Below are positions 16,522 to 26,830 of a DNA stretch of 34,271 bases, piece by piece (positions within the stretch are counted from its first letter, which is position 1; every line of letters starts with the position of its first letter). The DNA is taken from assembly GCA_028686735.1 (NCBI GenBank), contig JAQUBO010000018.1, forward strand, positions 1-34,271. Reading direction: 5' to 3'. This stretch comes from Bacteroidales bacterium. Lineage in GTDB: Bacteria > Bacteroidota > Bacteroidia > Bacteroidales > ML635J-15. The position numbers and the translations under genes are program-made. The notes under the pieces were generated by a model. The model made no database searches. It was not told the origin of the DNA and worked only from the letters and a program-made list of their open reading frames with translations.

Positions 16522-17340
16522 ATGATGAAAAACTATATATTAACATTATTTTTTATTGTCTTTGCAATACAGCTTTCGGCACAAACAGAGTCATCTTTTG
16601 CTGGTGGTCGTGCAGCTGGAATGGCAAATGCTGGAGTAACACTTTCTGATAGCTGGGCGGTATTTAATAATCCTGCTGCAATGTCGGGGATCGACCGCCC
16701 TGTTGCTGGTATTTTTTATGAAAATCGATGGTTGCTTAAAGAAACTGGATATGGTGCATTAGCATTTACTTCGCCTTTGTTGGGTGGTAATATTGGAATT
16801 GGAATTACAAATTTTGGTTACAGCCTTTTTCAATCTAATAAGTTCTCATTGGGATTCTCTCAACAATTATTTCAAAATTTTTCTATGGGAGTTATGATAG
16901 ACTATTTTTCTATGAGACAAAGTGGTAATTATGGAAACTTGAATGCAATTAATTTTGAAATTGGTTTGCTTTCACGCCCAACAGAGAATTTTGCTATAGG
17001 AGTACATGTCTTTAATCCATTAAATTTTTCGTATTTTGAAGATGCAGATTTAAAAATGCCAGTAGCTTTTAAATTAGGATTTTCTTATCTGTTTAGTAAG
17101 TCTTTACTTATTGCAGTCGAAACTGCAAAATCAATTAATGGATATGTTCCTATACTCCGAACCGGAGTTGAATATACCGTTAATAAGCAGTTCTCATTTC
17201 GTACTGGGGTCGCTGTTGCTCCTGTAGAATATACTTTTGGATTGGGGTATGATGTAGGAGACATACAATTTGACCTTGCTTATGCTTATCATGAGGTACT
17301 GGGATCTACACCTAAAATTTCTATTGTATATGCATTCTAA
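16522..17340 (+). CDS. PorV/PorQ-like outer membrane beta-barrel protein
   Basis: Signal peptide; SFAGGRAAGMANAGVTLSDSWAVFNNPAAMSGI; alternating beta-barrel pattern ending in aromatic YAF. Confidence 0.75.
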   Translation: MMKNYILTLFFIVFAIQLSAQTESSFAGGRAAGMANAGVTLSDSWAVFNNPAAMSGIDRPVAGIFYENRWLLKETGYGALAFTSPLLGGNIGIGITNFGYSLFQSNKFSLGFSQQLFQNFSMGVMIDYFSMRQSGNYGNLNAINFEIGLLSRPTENFAIGVHVFNPLNFSYFEDADLKMPVAFKLGFSYLFSKSLLIAVETAKSINGYVPILRTGVEYTVNKQFSFRTGVAVAPVEYTFGLGYDVGDIQFDLAYAYHEVLGSTPKISIVYAF

Positions 17341-19417
17341 ATTATTAGTATCCATATTATTGTTGTGTATAATAACTCTTTCGTCGCTTGTGGCACAAGA
17401 GGAGAATGCGATGAACTTTGATGAAATAATTGAGCAAATTGCTTCCTCGGTAGATGCTGAACTCGATTATACAACTTTGTTTAGTAATTTGGAAAATCTC
17501 TATTATTCGCCATTAGACCTTAATACTGCAACTGAAAGAGATTTTGAAAGAATAATCTTTTTAACTGAATATCAGATTTATTCTCTTGTTAAATATCGCC
17601 AGAAATATGGAGCATATCAAACTATTTATGAGTTGCAATATGTTGATGGTATGGATCCTTTAACTCTTAAATATTTATTGCCATTTGTAGAAGTTAGTAG
17701 TTTTGGTGAAGATAAAAAAGCGAATATTGGAAATATGTTTTCTTATGGCAGGCATTCGGTAATTGGACGTTATCAAAGATTATTACAAGAAAAAGCCGGT
17801 TATTTGCCTATTGCAGATAGTATATTAGAAATAAATCCTGATAAATCAAGATATTTAGGTAGCCCAGATAAAATATATTTGAGACATAAGTATCAGTATA
17901 AAGATAAACTTTATTATGGTTTAACCATGGAGAAAGATGATGGAGAGCAGTTTTTTAAAGGAGCTCAAAAATATGGTTTTGATTTTTATTCTGGCCATTT
18001 TCAAATAAATGATTTAGGAGTATTTAAGAAAATTATTGTTGGAGATTATATCGCTCAATTTGGACAAGGATTAACCATGTGGTCGGGGATGAGCTTTGGT
18101 AAGACATCTAGTACAACAAATGTTATAAAGAAAGCTCGCGGAGTAAATAAATACAGCTCCGTAAATGAATCTGCTTTTATGCGTGGCCAGGCAGTTACAT
18201 TGGGATTTGGAAATTTTGAATTTACAGAGTTCGTTTCTTATAAATCTATTGATGGTAGTATTTCTGTTGTGTCTGATTCTACTTTTGAAAATGAGGAACA
18301 GTATATATCGAGTTTCTTGGAATCGGGTTATCATCGTACGCCTTCAGAAATTGCTAAGCGTAAAACAGTAAAAGAATTTATTTCGGGTGGAAACCTAAAT
18401 TGGAGAGGAGAGCATTTTCGGATTGGTGCAACAGGTATTTATTATAGTTTTTCTGATTCTTTGCAACCTAACAATCAGGCATATAGGTATTTTGACTTTA
18501 GCGGTTATTCAAATGCTAATTTTGGAATTGATTATATGCTTACAATACCTAAGGTTAATTTCTTTGGCGAAACATCAGTAAGTCCTAATATGGGATATGC
18601 AAGTATCAATGGAGCAGTTCTCGATTTGGTTCCTGAATTTAAAATGTCAATGATTTATCGATATTACAGTCCTGATTATCAAAATATTTATGCTCAGCCG
18701 TTTTCGGAGGGTAATAAACCTTATAACGAAACGGGTTTGTTTATAGGATTTCAAGTGTTTCCTCGTAAATATTGGAAAATCGAAGCGTATTTTGATACAT
18801 GGAAATATCCTTGGCTAAGATATGGAGTAGGAGGACCCTCAACTGGAAATGAATATTTAATGCAAATAACACATTATCCAAACCGAAAACTCGACATGTA
18901 TTTTAGGTTAAAATATGAGACTAAGCAAAAAAATAATACAGATATTGAGTATGGAATAAGACCTCTAGATGCGTATGTGTCAGCAAAATATAGATACCAA
19001 ATCAATTACTCTCCAACAGATATCCTTAAATTAAAAAATCGTATTGAGATAGCTTCGTATAGTTTTGCTGGTGAGCAGGAGTGGGGGTATATGTTGTATC
19101 AGGATGTGCAGCTTAAACCCCAAAAAATACCTTTTGTTTTTACTGGACGAATTGCAATTTTTGAAACCGATTCGTGGAATACCCGAATTTATGCTTATGA
19201 ACCAGATGTTTTATATGCTTTCTCGGTGCCAGCATATTATAGTAAAGGTACCCGACTTGCTTTTATAGTAAAATATTCAGTCTTTGATAATTTGGATTTT
19301 TGGTTTAAAATAGCTAATACTTTTTATAATGATAAGGATGGTCTTGGAACTGGGCTTGATGCTATTGAAGGCAAAAATAGAACAGATATTAAACTGCAGT
19401 TTCGTTATAAATTTTAA
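17330..19417 (+). CDS. Outer membrane protein with N-terminal helix-hairpin-helix (ComEA-like) region
   Basis: ATG at 17330 gives signal peptide MHSKLLVSILLLCIITLSSLVAQ. HhH-like region LDLNTATERDFERIIFLTEYQIYSLVKYRQKYGAYQTIYELQYVDGMD; the remainder is beta-barrel-like with C-terminal RYKF. Confidence 0.75.
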   Translation: MHSKLLVSILLLCIITLSSLVAQEENAMNFDEIIEQIASSVDAELDYTTLFSNLENLYYSPLDLNTATERDFERIIFLTEYQIYSLVKYRQKYGAYQTIYELQYVDGMDPLTLKYLLPFVEVSSFGEDKKANIGNMFSYGRHSVIGRYQRLLQEKAGYLPIADSILEINPDKSRYLGSPDKIYLRHKYQYKDKLYYGLTMEKDDGEQFFKGAQKYGFDFYSGHFQINDLGVFKKIIVGDYIAQFGQGLTMWSGMSFGKTSSTTNVIKKARGVNKYSSVNESAFMRGQAVTLGFGNFEFTEFVSYKSIDGSISVVSDSTFENEEQYISSFLESGYHRTPSEIAKRKTVKEFISGGNLNWRGEHFRIGATGIYYSFSDSLQPNNQAYRYFDFSGYSNANFGIDYMLTIPKVNFFGETSVSPNMGYASINGAVLDLVPEFKMSMIYRYYSPDYQNIYAQPFSEGNKPYNETGLFIGFQVFPRKYWKIEAYFDTWKYPWLRYGVGGPSTGNEYLMQITHYPNRKLDMYFRLKYETKQKNNTDIEYGIRPLDAYVSAKYRYQINYSPTDILKLKNRIEIASYSFAGEQEWGYMLYQDVQLKPQKIPFVFTGRIAIFETDSWNTRIYAYEPDVLYAFSVPAYYSKGTRLAFIVKYSVFDNLDFWFKIANTFYNDKDGLGTGLDAIEGKNRTDIKLQFRYKF

Positions 19418-19419
19418 TT

Positions 19420-19926
19420 ATGGTAATTAATACTCCTGAAGAGCATATTTATTTTCTAGAAAATAGTGTACTTATCCCAATACGAAAAGTCTTAGATTCG
19501 CATGAAACGGTGTTTGGCTTTATGTTGATGGGACAAGCTATCGAAATTTTGGGCTCGTATCTTGATAATAAACCCATCAGAGCTAAGCAACAATCTGCTT
19601 CTCGTTTTTCGCTAGCTATTTATAAGTTGTTTCCTCCCAAATATGCAAAAATTAATAAAAATAATACTTTATACATACAGTTAAGGGCTTGCTTAACTCA
19701 TACATTTATACCTTCGGGTAATGTATCGCTTAATTTTGGACTTGATGAAAAAGAAAAACATCATTTGAAATTAGAAAATGATGTTTTATATATTTATTCA
19801 GAGAATCTTTATTCCGATTTAGTAAGAGCAATCAAGAAATTAATTACAAATATCCAGTTGTGCAAAGTACGATTAAAAAAGCTCTCAATCGGTGAGATAA
19901 ATCCTAACCAAACCCCCCAAGTTTAA
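19420..19926 (+). CDS. Hypothetical protein
   Basis: 168-aa ORF starting 2 nt after the preceding CDS; no family recognised. Confidence 0.65.
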   Translation: MVINTPEEHIYFLENSVLIPIRKVLDSHETVFGFMLMGQAIEILGSYLDNKPIRAKQQSASRFSLAIYKLFPPKYAKINKNNTLYIQLRACLTHTFIPSGNVSLNFGLDEKEKHHLKLENDVLYIYSENLYSDLVRAIKKLITNIQLCKVRLKKLSIGEINPNQTPQV

Positions 19927-20701
19927 TTATATCTGTACGTTTATTTACGCACATAATTGGGATTTTTTTATATAATTCGAGGTTTTCTGATTTTTTTAAT
20001 GCTTTTACATAAGACCTGTACTTGTCGGTCATAACTAATATTATATCGCTTTCGACCTTATTTGCATAAGTATATATTGAGTCGGCAAAGTTTTTTGGTG
20101 TATCTAGTATTTCTATTTCGTAGTCTATTAAGTTATTATCAAATTGGTTTTGAGCAAATAATATGTTGTTTTTTATAACTTTTGCTTTAAACTCATCTTT
20201 TGTATTATATGAAATAATAAATACTTTGCTTTCAAATATATTGTTTATATATCTAACCCATATTGTTTTAATTCTTGCATTTTTATCATGGTCAAGGGGG
20301 ATAACTATTCTATCATACTCTCCAAAAATAACAGGACTTTGGACAAGTATAAAAGGGATTTTCATAAACTTCTTCACTACTTTCATAGCTTTTTTTACAT
20401 TTTTTATGCCATGAGTTCCCATAACACCTAAATAAGCATCAATTTCAATACCATAGGTATATATCACTTTGTAAAGGTCTCCTGTTCTAACTTCGCATAT
20501 TACTTCAATATCTTTATCTTTTTTGAAATCATCTGCAATGTTTTGTAGCTTTTGCTTTGCACTATCTATTTGAGACTTCTTTTTAACAATGTGAATTAAA
20601 TGAATTGGACTCTGTGCAGTTTTTCCCACCATATATGCATGATCCATAGCGTAATTGCCAACTTCTGTAAAGTCATGAGGTACTATGATGCTCTTTTTCA
20701 T
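19904..20701 (-). CDS. Universal stress protein (UspA family, tandem domains)
   Basis: KKSIIVPHDFTEVGNYAMDHAYMVGKTAQSPIHLIHIV, YLGVMGTHGIKNVKKAMK, and a second domain (DRIVIPLDHDKNARIKTIWV). Confidence 0.82.
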   Translation of the reverse strand: MKKSIIVPHDFTEVGNYAMDHAYMVGKTAQSPIHLIHIVKKKSQIDSAKQKLQNIADDFKKDKDIEVICEVRTGDLYKVIYTYGIEIDAYLGVMGTHGIKNVKKAMKVVKKFMKIPFILVQSPVIFGEYDRIVIPLDHDKNARIKTIWVRYINNIFESKVFIISYNTKDEFKAKVIKNNILFAQNQFDNNLIDYEIEILDTPKNFADSIYTYANKVESDIILVMTDKYRSYVKALKKSENLELYKKIPIMCVNKRTDIIKLGGFG

Positions 20702-20836
20702 ATCTATTATATATTTGGTTAGTAATATTTACGTTTTAGTATAAACGTAAAACTCTCTAAAAGGTTGCTGTAGATGTATATTATTTTTTTTGAATAAGAA
20801 TAAAATCAAAAACTATGTATAGTTTCTGTCTAAAAT

Positions 20837-20961
20837 GTCCGATTTTTGCGTTACGCTTGCATTGGTAATCAGTTGTTCATTCGCTAACGGCATAAACTCT
20901 TGGTTGTCAGTGCTTTGTAAGTTTTTATTTTGAGCATTATAGCTCAGATATTTGACTTAAT
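20837..20961. repeat. Dispersed ~125-bp repeat, copy 1
   Basis: gtccgatttttgcgttacgcttgcattggtaatcagttg...taaactcttggttgtcag...cgtaag-like...tatagctcagat aligns with 22910-23030 in the same orientation. Confidence 0.65.
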
Positions 20962-20987
20962 TGACAGGCATTACATATTATTGCTTA

Positions 20988-22718
20988 CTATTCCTCATTT
21001 ATTTTTACGCTATGAATGTCTTTTATAAGTACTTGTAAAAAAGTTTGATTCATAAAGTGATTTTCGAAGATTTGGTAACATAGGTTAAACGCATTGTACT
21101 CTTTTATGTATTCAAAAAAGTGTCCAAAATTGAAGCCAATGCTATCTATACAGCGATTGTCTCCTAAATGTTGAATTAATTTTAGTTTAATGTGATCAGA
21201 GTTTTTTCCTACTAGTTTTGCACTACCGTTGTCGTAAACTCCCTTTGATACAAATGTAGGGGTCATGTTTCCAGGTCCAAAAGGGGCAAATTGTTTCAGT
21301 AATCGATAAAATTTTGGTGTAATATCTTTTATTTCAATTGTCATATCAGCATTTATTACTGGTATTCTTTGTTCTTCGGTAATTGTTTGTTTTACATAAT
21401 TTTCAAATTTTTGTTTAAACGGTTCTAAGTTTTCGATTTTTAGTGTTAAACCTGCTGCATACATGTGTCCTCCAAAGTTCTCTAGGAGGTCGCTACATGT
21501 TTCGATAGCTTCGTATAAATTATATCCAGGTACCGATCTTGCTGATCCTGTAATCATACCGTTGCTTTTTGTTAAAACTACAGTAGGACGATAATATGTT
21601 TCAGTAAGTCGTGATGCAACAATTCCGATTACTCCTTTATGCCAGTCTTCGGAATAAACGACAGTAGAATATGCGTTTTTTGAGATTTCACTTTCAGCAA
21701 TCATTTTTAATGCTTTGTCAGTGATGTTATGGTCAAGTTCTTTTCGGGTTGAGTTAATAACATTTATTTCTAAGCCTGTTTTTTCGGCAAATTTATCGTT
21801 TTCGGTTATTAGTAACTCTACTGCGGTTTTTCCAGATTCCATTCGTCCAGCTGCATTTATTCGAGGTCCTATTTTAAAAACAATGTCATTTACTTGAATT
21901 TCTTTATCGGTTAATCCAGTTATTGTAATTATACTTTTTAGTCCTGGACATGGGTCATTGTTTAGCTGTTGCAGACCATAGTATGATAATATCCGATTTT
22001 CTCCTGTAAGTGGCACAATATCTGAGCCTATGCTTACAACAACCAAGTCTAGGTTTTTATATAATACTTCGGGAGGTGCTTTTTTTGTTTGACAAAGTGC
22101 TTGCATTAGTTTAAATGCAACTCCTGCACCCGATAATTCTTTATAAGGATAGTCGCAGTCGGGTCTTTTGGGATCAAGAATTGCGTATGCCTCGGGGAGT
22201 TCTGCCCCAGGGTTGTGATGATCACAGATTATGAGGTCTATCTCTTTTTCGTTGGCATATTGGGTCTTTTCAATTGCTTTTATTCCACAGTCAACAGAAA
22301 TTACAAGACTACAATTGTTGTCTTTTGCATAGTCGATACCTTGAAATGAGATGCCATAACCTTCGTTATATCTGTCAGGAATATAAAACCAAAGTTTATC
22401 ATGAAATGTTTTTAAATAATTATAGACTACGGCTACTGCTGTTGTACCATCAACATCATAATCTCCATAAATTAGTATATGTTCATCATTTTCAATGGCC
22501 TTAGTGATGCGAGCCACTGCTTTGTCCATGTCTTTCATTAAAAATGGATCGTGAAGGTCACTTAATTCGGGTCTAAAAAAGACTCGGGCTTCTTCGTAGG
22601 TCTCAATGCCACGCTGTACTAATAAATTTCCAATTTTTTTATCAATATTTAATAAAGATGATAGTTTATCAACTTTTTTTGTGTCTGCTTTTTCCTTAAT
22701 TAACCAACGTTTTTCTAT
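20988..22718 (-). CDS. recJ: Single-stranded-DNA-specific exonuclease RecJ
   Basis: DHH-family motifs: ILIYGDYDVDGTTAVAVVYNYL, LVISVDCGIKAIE, LIICDHHNPG, FKIGPRINAAGRMESGKTAVELL, DWHKGVIGIVASRL, SARSVPGYNLYEAIE. The ORF extends to 22748; Met at 22718 is the likely start. Confidence 0.95.
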   Translation of the reverse strand: MEKRWLIKEKADTKKVDKLSSLLNIDKKIGNLLVQRGIETYEEARVFFRPELSDLHDPFLMKDMDKAVARITKAIENDEHILIYGDYDVDGTTAVAVVYNYLKTFHDKLWFYIPDRYNEGYGISFQGIDYAKDNNCSLVISVDCGIKAIEKTQYANEKEIDLIICDHHNPGAELPEAYAILDPKRPDCDYPYKELSGAGVAFKLMQALCQTKKAPPEVLYKNLDLVVVSIGSDIVPLTGENRILSYYGLQQLNNDPCPGLKSIITITGLTDKEIQVNDIVFKIGPRINAAGRMESGKTAVELLITENDKFAEKTGLEINVINSTRKELDHNITDKALKMIAESEISKNAYSTVVYSEDWHKGVIGIVASRLTETYYRPTVVLTKSNGMITGSARSVPGYNLYEAIETCSDLLENFGGHMYAAGLTLKIENLEPFKQKFENYVKQTITEEQRIPVINADMTIEIKDITPKFYRLLKQFAPFGPGNMTPTFVSKGVYDNGSAKLVGKNSDHIKLKLIQHLGDNRCIDSIGFNFGHFFEYIKEYNAFNLCYQIFENHFMNQTFLQVLIKDIHSVKINEE

Positions 22719-22909
22719 CATTTGATTTATTTCGTTTCTTTTGCACAATATTAGTAAATAAATATGTTATTCCCTCGATTTTTGTTGATTAGTTATAAAG
22801 AAGTGCTATTCAATTGATTCTTTTATTATGCTCGTGTTTAAATCTTTTACCTATTAGCTAATCTAGTAAACTCGGCTCTTGCAGAGACTATTTTGCGGCG
22901 GTCTATAAT

Positions 22910-23030
22910 GTATGATTTCTACGTTACATTGCATTGACAATCAGTTATCCTTTAGCTGCCGGAGTAAACTCATAGTTGCCAATTTTTCGTAAGCCTTGTA
23001 CTTAAACTTTATAGCTCAGACACTTGCTTT
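22910..23030. repeat. Dispersed ~125-bp repeat, copy 2
   Basis: gtatgatttctacgttacattgcattgacaatcagttatc...taaactcatagttgccaat...cgtaagc...tatagctcagac aligns with 20837-20961. Confidence 0.65.
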
Positions 23031-23078
23031 TGTTAATAAAAACTGTTTAAGTGTTTTCGTGCTTTTAAATTTTATTAT

Positions 23079-23112
23079 TTTGCTGATATTTAACACTTAT
23101 ATCTTATATTTG
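23079..23112 (+). promoter_or_regulatory. Bacteroidetes-type promoter upstream of lysS
   Basis: TTTG (23079-23082) and TATATTTG (23105-23112, consensus TAnnTTTG), 16 nt before the lysS ATG. Confidence 0.45.
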
Positions 23113-23128
23113 TCAAAAAAATGAATTT

Positions 23129-24859
23129 ATGGATTATACAGGATTAAGTGAACAGGAAATATTGCGTCGTGAAGCATTGACTAAATTAAACGAATTAGGT
23201 ATTGATGCCTATCCAGCAGCGGAGTATCCAGTAAATATTTACTCTACAGATATTTTGGCACAATTTAATGATGACTTTATGCCTGATAATTTAAAAGCTG
23301 TTTGTGTTTCTGGTAGAATTATGTCGCGTCGTATTATGGGTAATGCTTCGTTTGTGGAGTTGCAAGATAGTAAAGGACGAATTCAAATTTATTTTAAGCG
23401 TGATGATATTTGTCCTGAAGAGGATAAAACAATGTATAATATTGTTTTTAAGAGGTTATTGGATATTGGTGATATTATAGGTGTTAAAGGATATGCTTTT
23501 CGTACAAAAGTAGGAGAGATTTCTGTGCATGTAACTGAGTTTACTGTGTTGGCAAAGTCTTTACGCCCTTTACCAATAGTTAAAGAAAAGGACGGACAGG
23601 TGTATGATGCTTTTACTGATCCCGAAATGCGTTATAGACAGCGTTATGTTGATTTAATTGTAAATCCGCATATTAAAGATACATTTATAAAACGATCAAA
23701 AATTATGCATACTATGCGCGAGTTTTTTAATGAGAAAGATTATCTCGAAGTTGAAACTCCGATACTGCAACCAATAGCAGGCGGTGCTGCGGCTCGTCCG
23801 TTTGTAACTCATCATAATGCTTTGGATATCCCACTTTATCTCCGTATTGCTAACGAATTGTACCTTAAACGTTTAATTGTTGGGGGCTTTGACGGAGTTT
23901 ACGAATTTGCCAAAGATTTTCGTAATGAAGGAATGGATCGTACTCATAATCCTGAGTTTACTGTACTTGAGATATATGTCGCTTATAAGGATTATAATTG
24001 GATGATGAATTTTACCGAAGAAATGGTCGAAAGAGTAGCCCTTGCATTACATAATAAAACTAAATTAAAACTTGGCGAAAAAGAAATCGATTTTAAACGT
24101 CCATTTAAGCGTGTAACTATGTATGATGCCATTAAAGAATATACTGGATATGATATAGGAGGGAAATCGGAAGAGGAATTGCACCAAATTTGTAAGGAAC
24201 TGGGAATAGAGACAGATAAAACGATGGGAAAAGGGAAATTGATTGATGAGATATTTGGTGAAAAATGTGAAGCTAATCTTATTCAACCAACATTTATTAC
24301 TGATTATCCAGTAGAAATGTCGCCTTTAACAAAAAAACATCGTGAGGTTGATGGATTAACAGAGCGTTTTGAACTTTTCGTTAATGGGAAGGAGCTTGCT
24401 AATGCTTATTCAGAGCTTAACGATCCAATTGATCAGCGAAACAGATTTGAAGATCAAATGCGTTTGGCTGCAAAAGGAGATGACGAAGCTATGTTTATAG
24501 ATAAAGACTTTCTTAAAGCACTGGAATATGGTATGCCACCAACTGCTGGAATGGGCATTGGCATTGATAGATTAACAATGTTTATGACGGATAACGCTTC
24601 TATTCAAGATGTGCTCTTTTTTCCTCAGATGAGACCCGAGAAAAAGATTGAAGAAATTGATGATAGCATCTTTGTAGAAATTGGTGTTGAAGAAGATTGG
24701 GCAAAAGTGTTGGTGAAAACTGGAATTCATTCGGTTAAAGCCTTAAAAGAATCAAATCCTAATAAGTTGCATCAGACAATATGTGGATATAATAAAAAAA
24801 ATAAATTGGGGCTAACTAATCCTTCGCAAGAACAAGTAAAAGCCTGGGTAGAGTGTTGA
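23129..24859 (+). CDS. lysS: Lysyl-tRNA synthetase (class II)
   Basis: [129 protein letters not shown]. Confidence 0.97.
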   Translation: MDYTGLSEQEILRREALTKLNELGIDAYPAAEYPVNIYSTDILAQFNDDFMPDNLKAVCVSGRIMSRRIMGNASFVELQDSKGRIQIYFKRDDICPEEDKTMYNIVFKRLLDIGDIIGVKGYAFRTKVGEISVHVTEFTVLAKSLRPLPIVKEKDGQVYDAFTDPEMRYRQRYVDLIVNPHIKDTFIKRSKIMHTMREFFNEKDYLEVETPILQPIAGGAAARPFVTHHNALDIPLYLRIANELYLKRLIVGGFDGVYEFAKDFRNEGMDRTHNPEFTVLEIYVAYKDYNWMMNFTEEMVERVALALHNKTKLKLGEKEIDFKRPFKRVTMYDAIKEYTGYDIGGKSEEELHQICKELGIETDKTMGKGKLIDEIFGEKCEANLIQPTFITDYPVEMSPLTKKHREVDGLTERFELFVNGKELANAYSELNDPIDQRNRFEDQMRLAAKGDDEAMFIDKDFLKALEYGMPPTAGMGIGIDRLTMFMTDNASIQDVLFFPQMRPEKKIEEIDDSIFVEIGVEEDWAKVLVKTGIHSVKALKESNPNKLHQTICGYNKKNKLGLTNPSQEQVKAWVEC

Positions 24860-26811
24860 TGAGTTTACTCAATAAAATATGTCTGTTGTTGTTGTTTAGT
24901 GCTTTGTGTGTAACAAATAGCTTTGGATTAACTAAATTACATGAAGTTAAAATAGAACCTGAATTTGCTGTTGTTAAAGGCATGGAGGCCGAAATTAAGC
25001 TATCCACTTTTGATAGTTTAGGCAATGCAATCCCTATAAATTGTTTTTCGTCTGTTTATGTAAATGATGAAAAAATTGATATTTACTTTAATGATGGATT
25101 AGCAGTTTTTGACTATACTTTTGAGGAGCCTAGTTTAATAAATATAAAATGTGCTGAAGTTGTTGCAAATAAAGAAATTAATCCAATCCCTTTATGGCTG
25201 TCAATATTACCACCTTTGATAGCTATTTTAGTTGCATTGCTTTTTAAAGAAGTGTTTTCGGCATTATTTTTAGGATTATTTAGCGGTACATTGATTATTT
25301 ATTTACATTCTGGAGTTAGCGTATTTAGTGCTTTTTTTAAATCTATTTTTTCGATTGTCGATAAGTATGTTATAGAAGCTTTATCGGAGCCAACACATAT
25401 TTCGATAATTGTTTTTTCAATGCTAATTGGCGGAACGGTGCATATTATTACCAAAAATGGCGGAATGCAAGGAGTGATTAGTGTTTTATCTAAATATGCT
25501 AAAACTGCACGCTCGGGGCAATTGGTTACATGGGTTTTGGGACTTTTGGTTTTTTTTGATGATTATGCAAATACATTAGTTGTTGGTAATACTATGCGTC
25601 CTGTAACTGATAAACTTAGGGTTTCGCGAGAAAAACTTGCTTATATTGTTGATAGTACTGCTGCTCCAGTGGCATCTATTGCGTTTGTTACTACTTGGAT
25701 AGGAGCGGAGTTAAGTTATATACAGTCAACTCTTGTTGATTTACAAATAAACGAAAGTGCATATAATATTTTCTTTGCGAGTTTAAAGTATTCTTTCTAT
25801 CCTATCCTTGCATTAGTTTTTGTGTTTTTATTGATTTGGTCTCGTAGAGATTTTGGTCCAATGTATCATAGCGAAAAACGTGCAAGAAGTAAAGGCGTAA
25901 ATGTTGCAAATTTAGAAAAGAAAATAGAACATGATTTAAAAGAGTTTGAAAGTGAAAGAAAAATAAAGCCGCGAGTGTTTAATGCTCTTATCCCTATTGC
26001 AGTAATAGTGTTTGGTACAATTGGAGGATTATTTTATACAGGTTGGGATGTAATCATCTGGAATGATGATTCTTTAAGTTTGTTAACAAAAATGTCGGGA
26101 ATTATTGGAAATTCTGATTCGTATAAATCCTTAATTTGGGCATCTCTTAGTGGGCTTCTTGTTGCTATTGTGCTAAGCTTGGTGCAAAAATTACTGAGAT
26201 TAAAAGAGGTTGCAGAAGGAATGATTGCTGGGTTTAAAACTATGTTAACCGCAATTTTGATTTTAACGCTTGCTTGGTCTTTGGCTGGACTTATAGGAGA
26301 TTTGCATACGGCAGATTTTATTACGCTCTCTATTAGTTCGACTAATATGAGTCCACAGTTTTTACCTTTTGTTAGCTTTCTTGTCTCTGGGTTAATAGCC
26401 TTTAGTACTGGATCGTCTTGGGGGACAATGGCAATTATGTATCCGCTTATTTTACCAGCGGCTTGGTCCTTAAGTGGTAACGCAGGATTACCTTATGATG
26501 AGTCTATTGGGATTTTTGCCCATGTTGTGTCAACTGTAATTGCAGGTTCGGTTTTTGGTGATCATTGTTCACCAATATCAGATACTACTATCCTAAGTTC
26601 TTTAGCATCATCGTGTAATCATATACAGCACGTAAAAACACAGTTGCCTTATGCAATTACTGTTGCTATTGTGGCTCTCGTTATTGGCACCTTGCCTATT
26701 GCTTATGGTGTAAGTGCTTTTGTTTTATATCCTGCGATGATTATTGTTGCTTGGCTGATAATTAGATTTGTTGGTAAAAAAACTGAACCTGAAATAAACA
26801 TTGGCAACTAA
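24859..26811 (+). CDS. Na+/H+ antiporter, NhaC family, with N-terminal extracytoplasmic domain
   Basis: NhaC-type core (FFDDYANTLVVGNTMRPVTDKLRVSREKLAYIVDSTAAPVASIAFVTTWIG; FSTGSSWGTMAIMYPL; VFGDHCSPISDTTILSS), preceded by a signal peptide and ~85-aa beta-rich region. ATG at 24859 overlaps the lysS stop (TGATG). Confidence 0.88.
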   Translation: MSLLNKICLLLLFSALCVTNSFGLTKLHEVKIEPEFAVVKGMEAEIKLSTFDSLGNAIPINCFSSVYVNDEKIDIYFNDGLAVFDYTFEEPSLINIKCAEVVANKEINPIPLWLSILPPLIAILVALLFKEVFSALFLGLFSGTLIIYLHSGVSVFSAFFKSIFSIVDKYVIEALSEPTHISIIVFSMLIGGTVHIITKNGGMQGVISVLSKYAKTARSGQLVTWVLGLLVFFDDYANTLVVGNTMRPVTDKLRVSREKLAYIVDSTAAPVASIAFVTTWIGAELSYIQSTLVDLQINESAYNIFFASLKYSFYPILALVFVFLLIWSRRDFGPMYHSEKRARSKGVNVANLEKKIEHDLKEFESERKIKPRVFNALIPIAVIVFGTIGGLFYTGWDVIIWNDDSLSLLTKMSGIIGNSDSYKSLIWASLSGLLVAIVLSLVQKLLRLKEVAEGMIAGFKTMLTAILILTLAWSLAGLIGDLHTADFITLSISSTNMSPQFLPFVSFLVSGLIAFSTGSSWGTMAIMYPLILPAAWSLSGNAGLPYDESIGIFAHVVSTVIAGSVFGDHCSPISDTTILSSLASSCNHIQHVKTQLPYAITVAIVALVIGTLPIAYGVSAFVLYPAMIIVAWLIIRFVGKKTEPEINIGN

Positions 26812-26830
26812 TATTTGTTATTTTTGTAAA

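Noticed and set aside
17270-17329. Upstream extension of the HhH protein ORF (MTLLMLIMRYWDLHLKFLLY)
   Set aside because: Lies inside the preceding CDS in another frame; the internal Met at 17330 gives a standard signal peptide.
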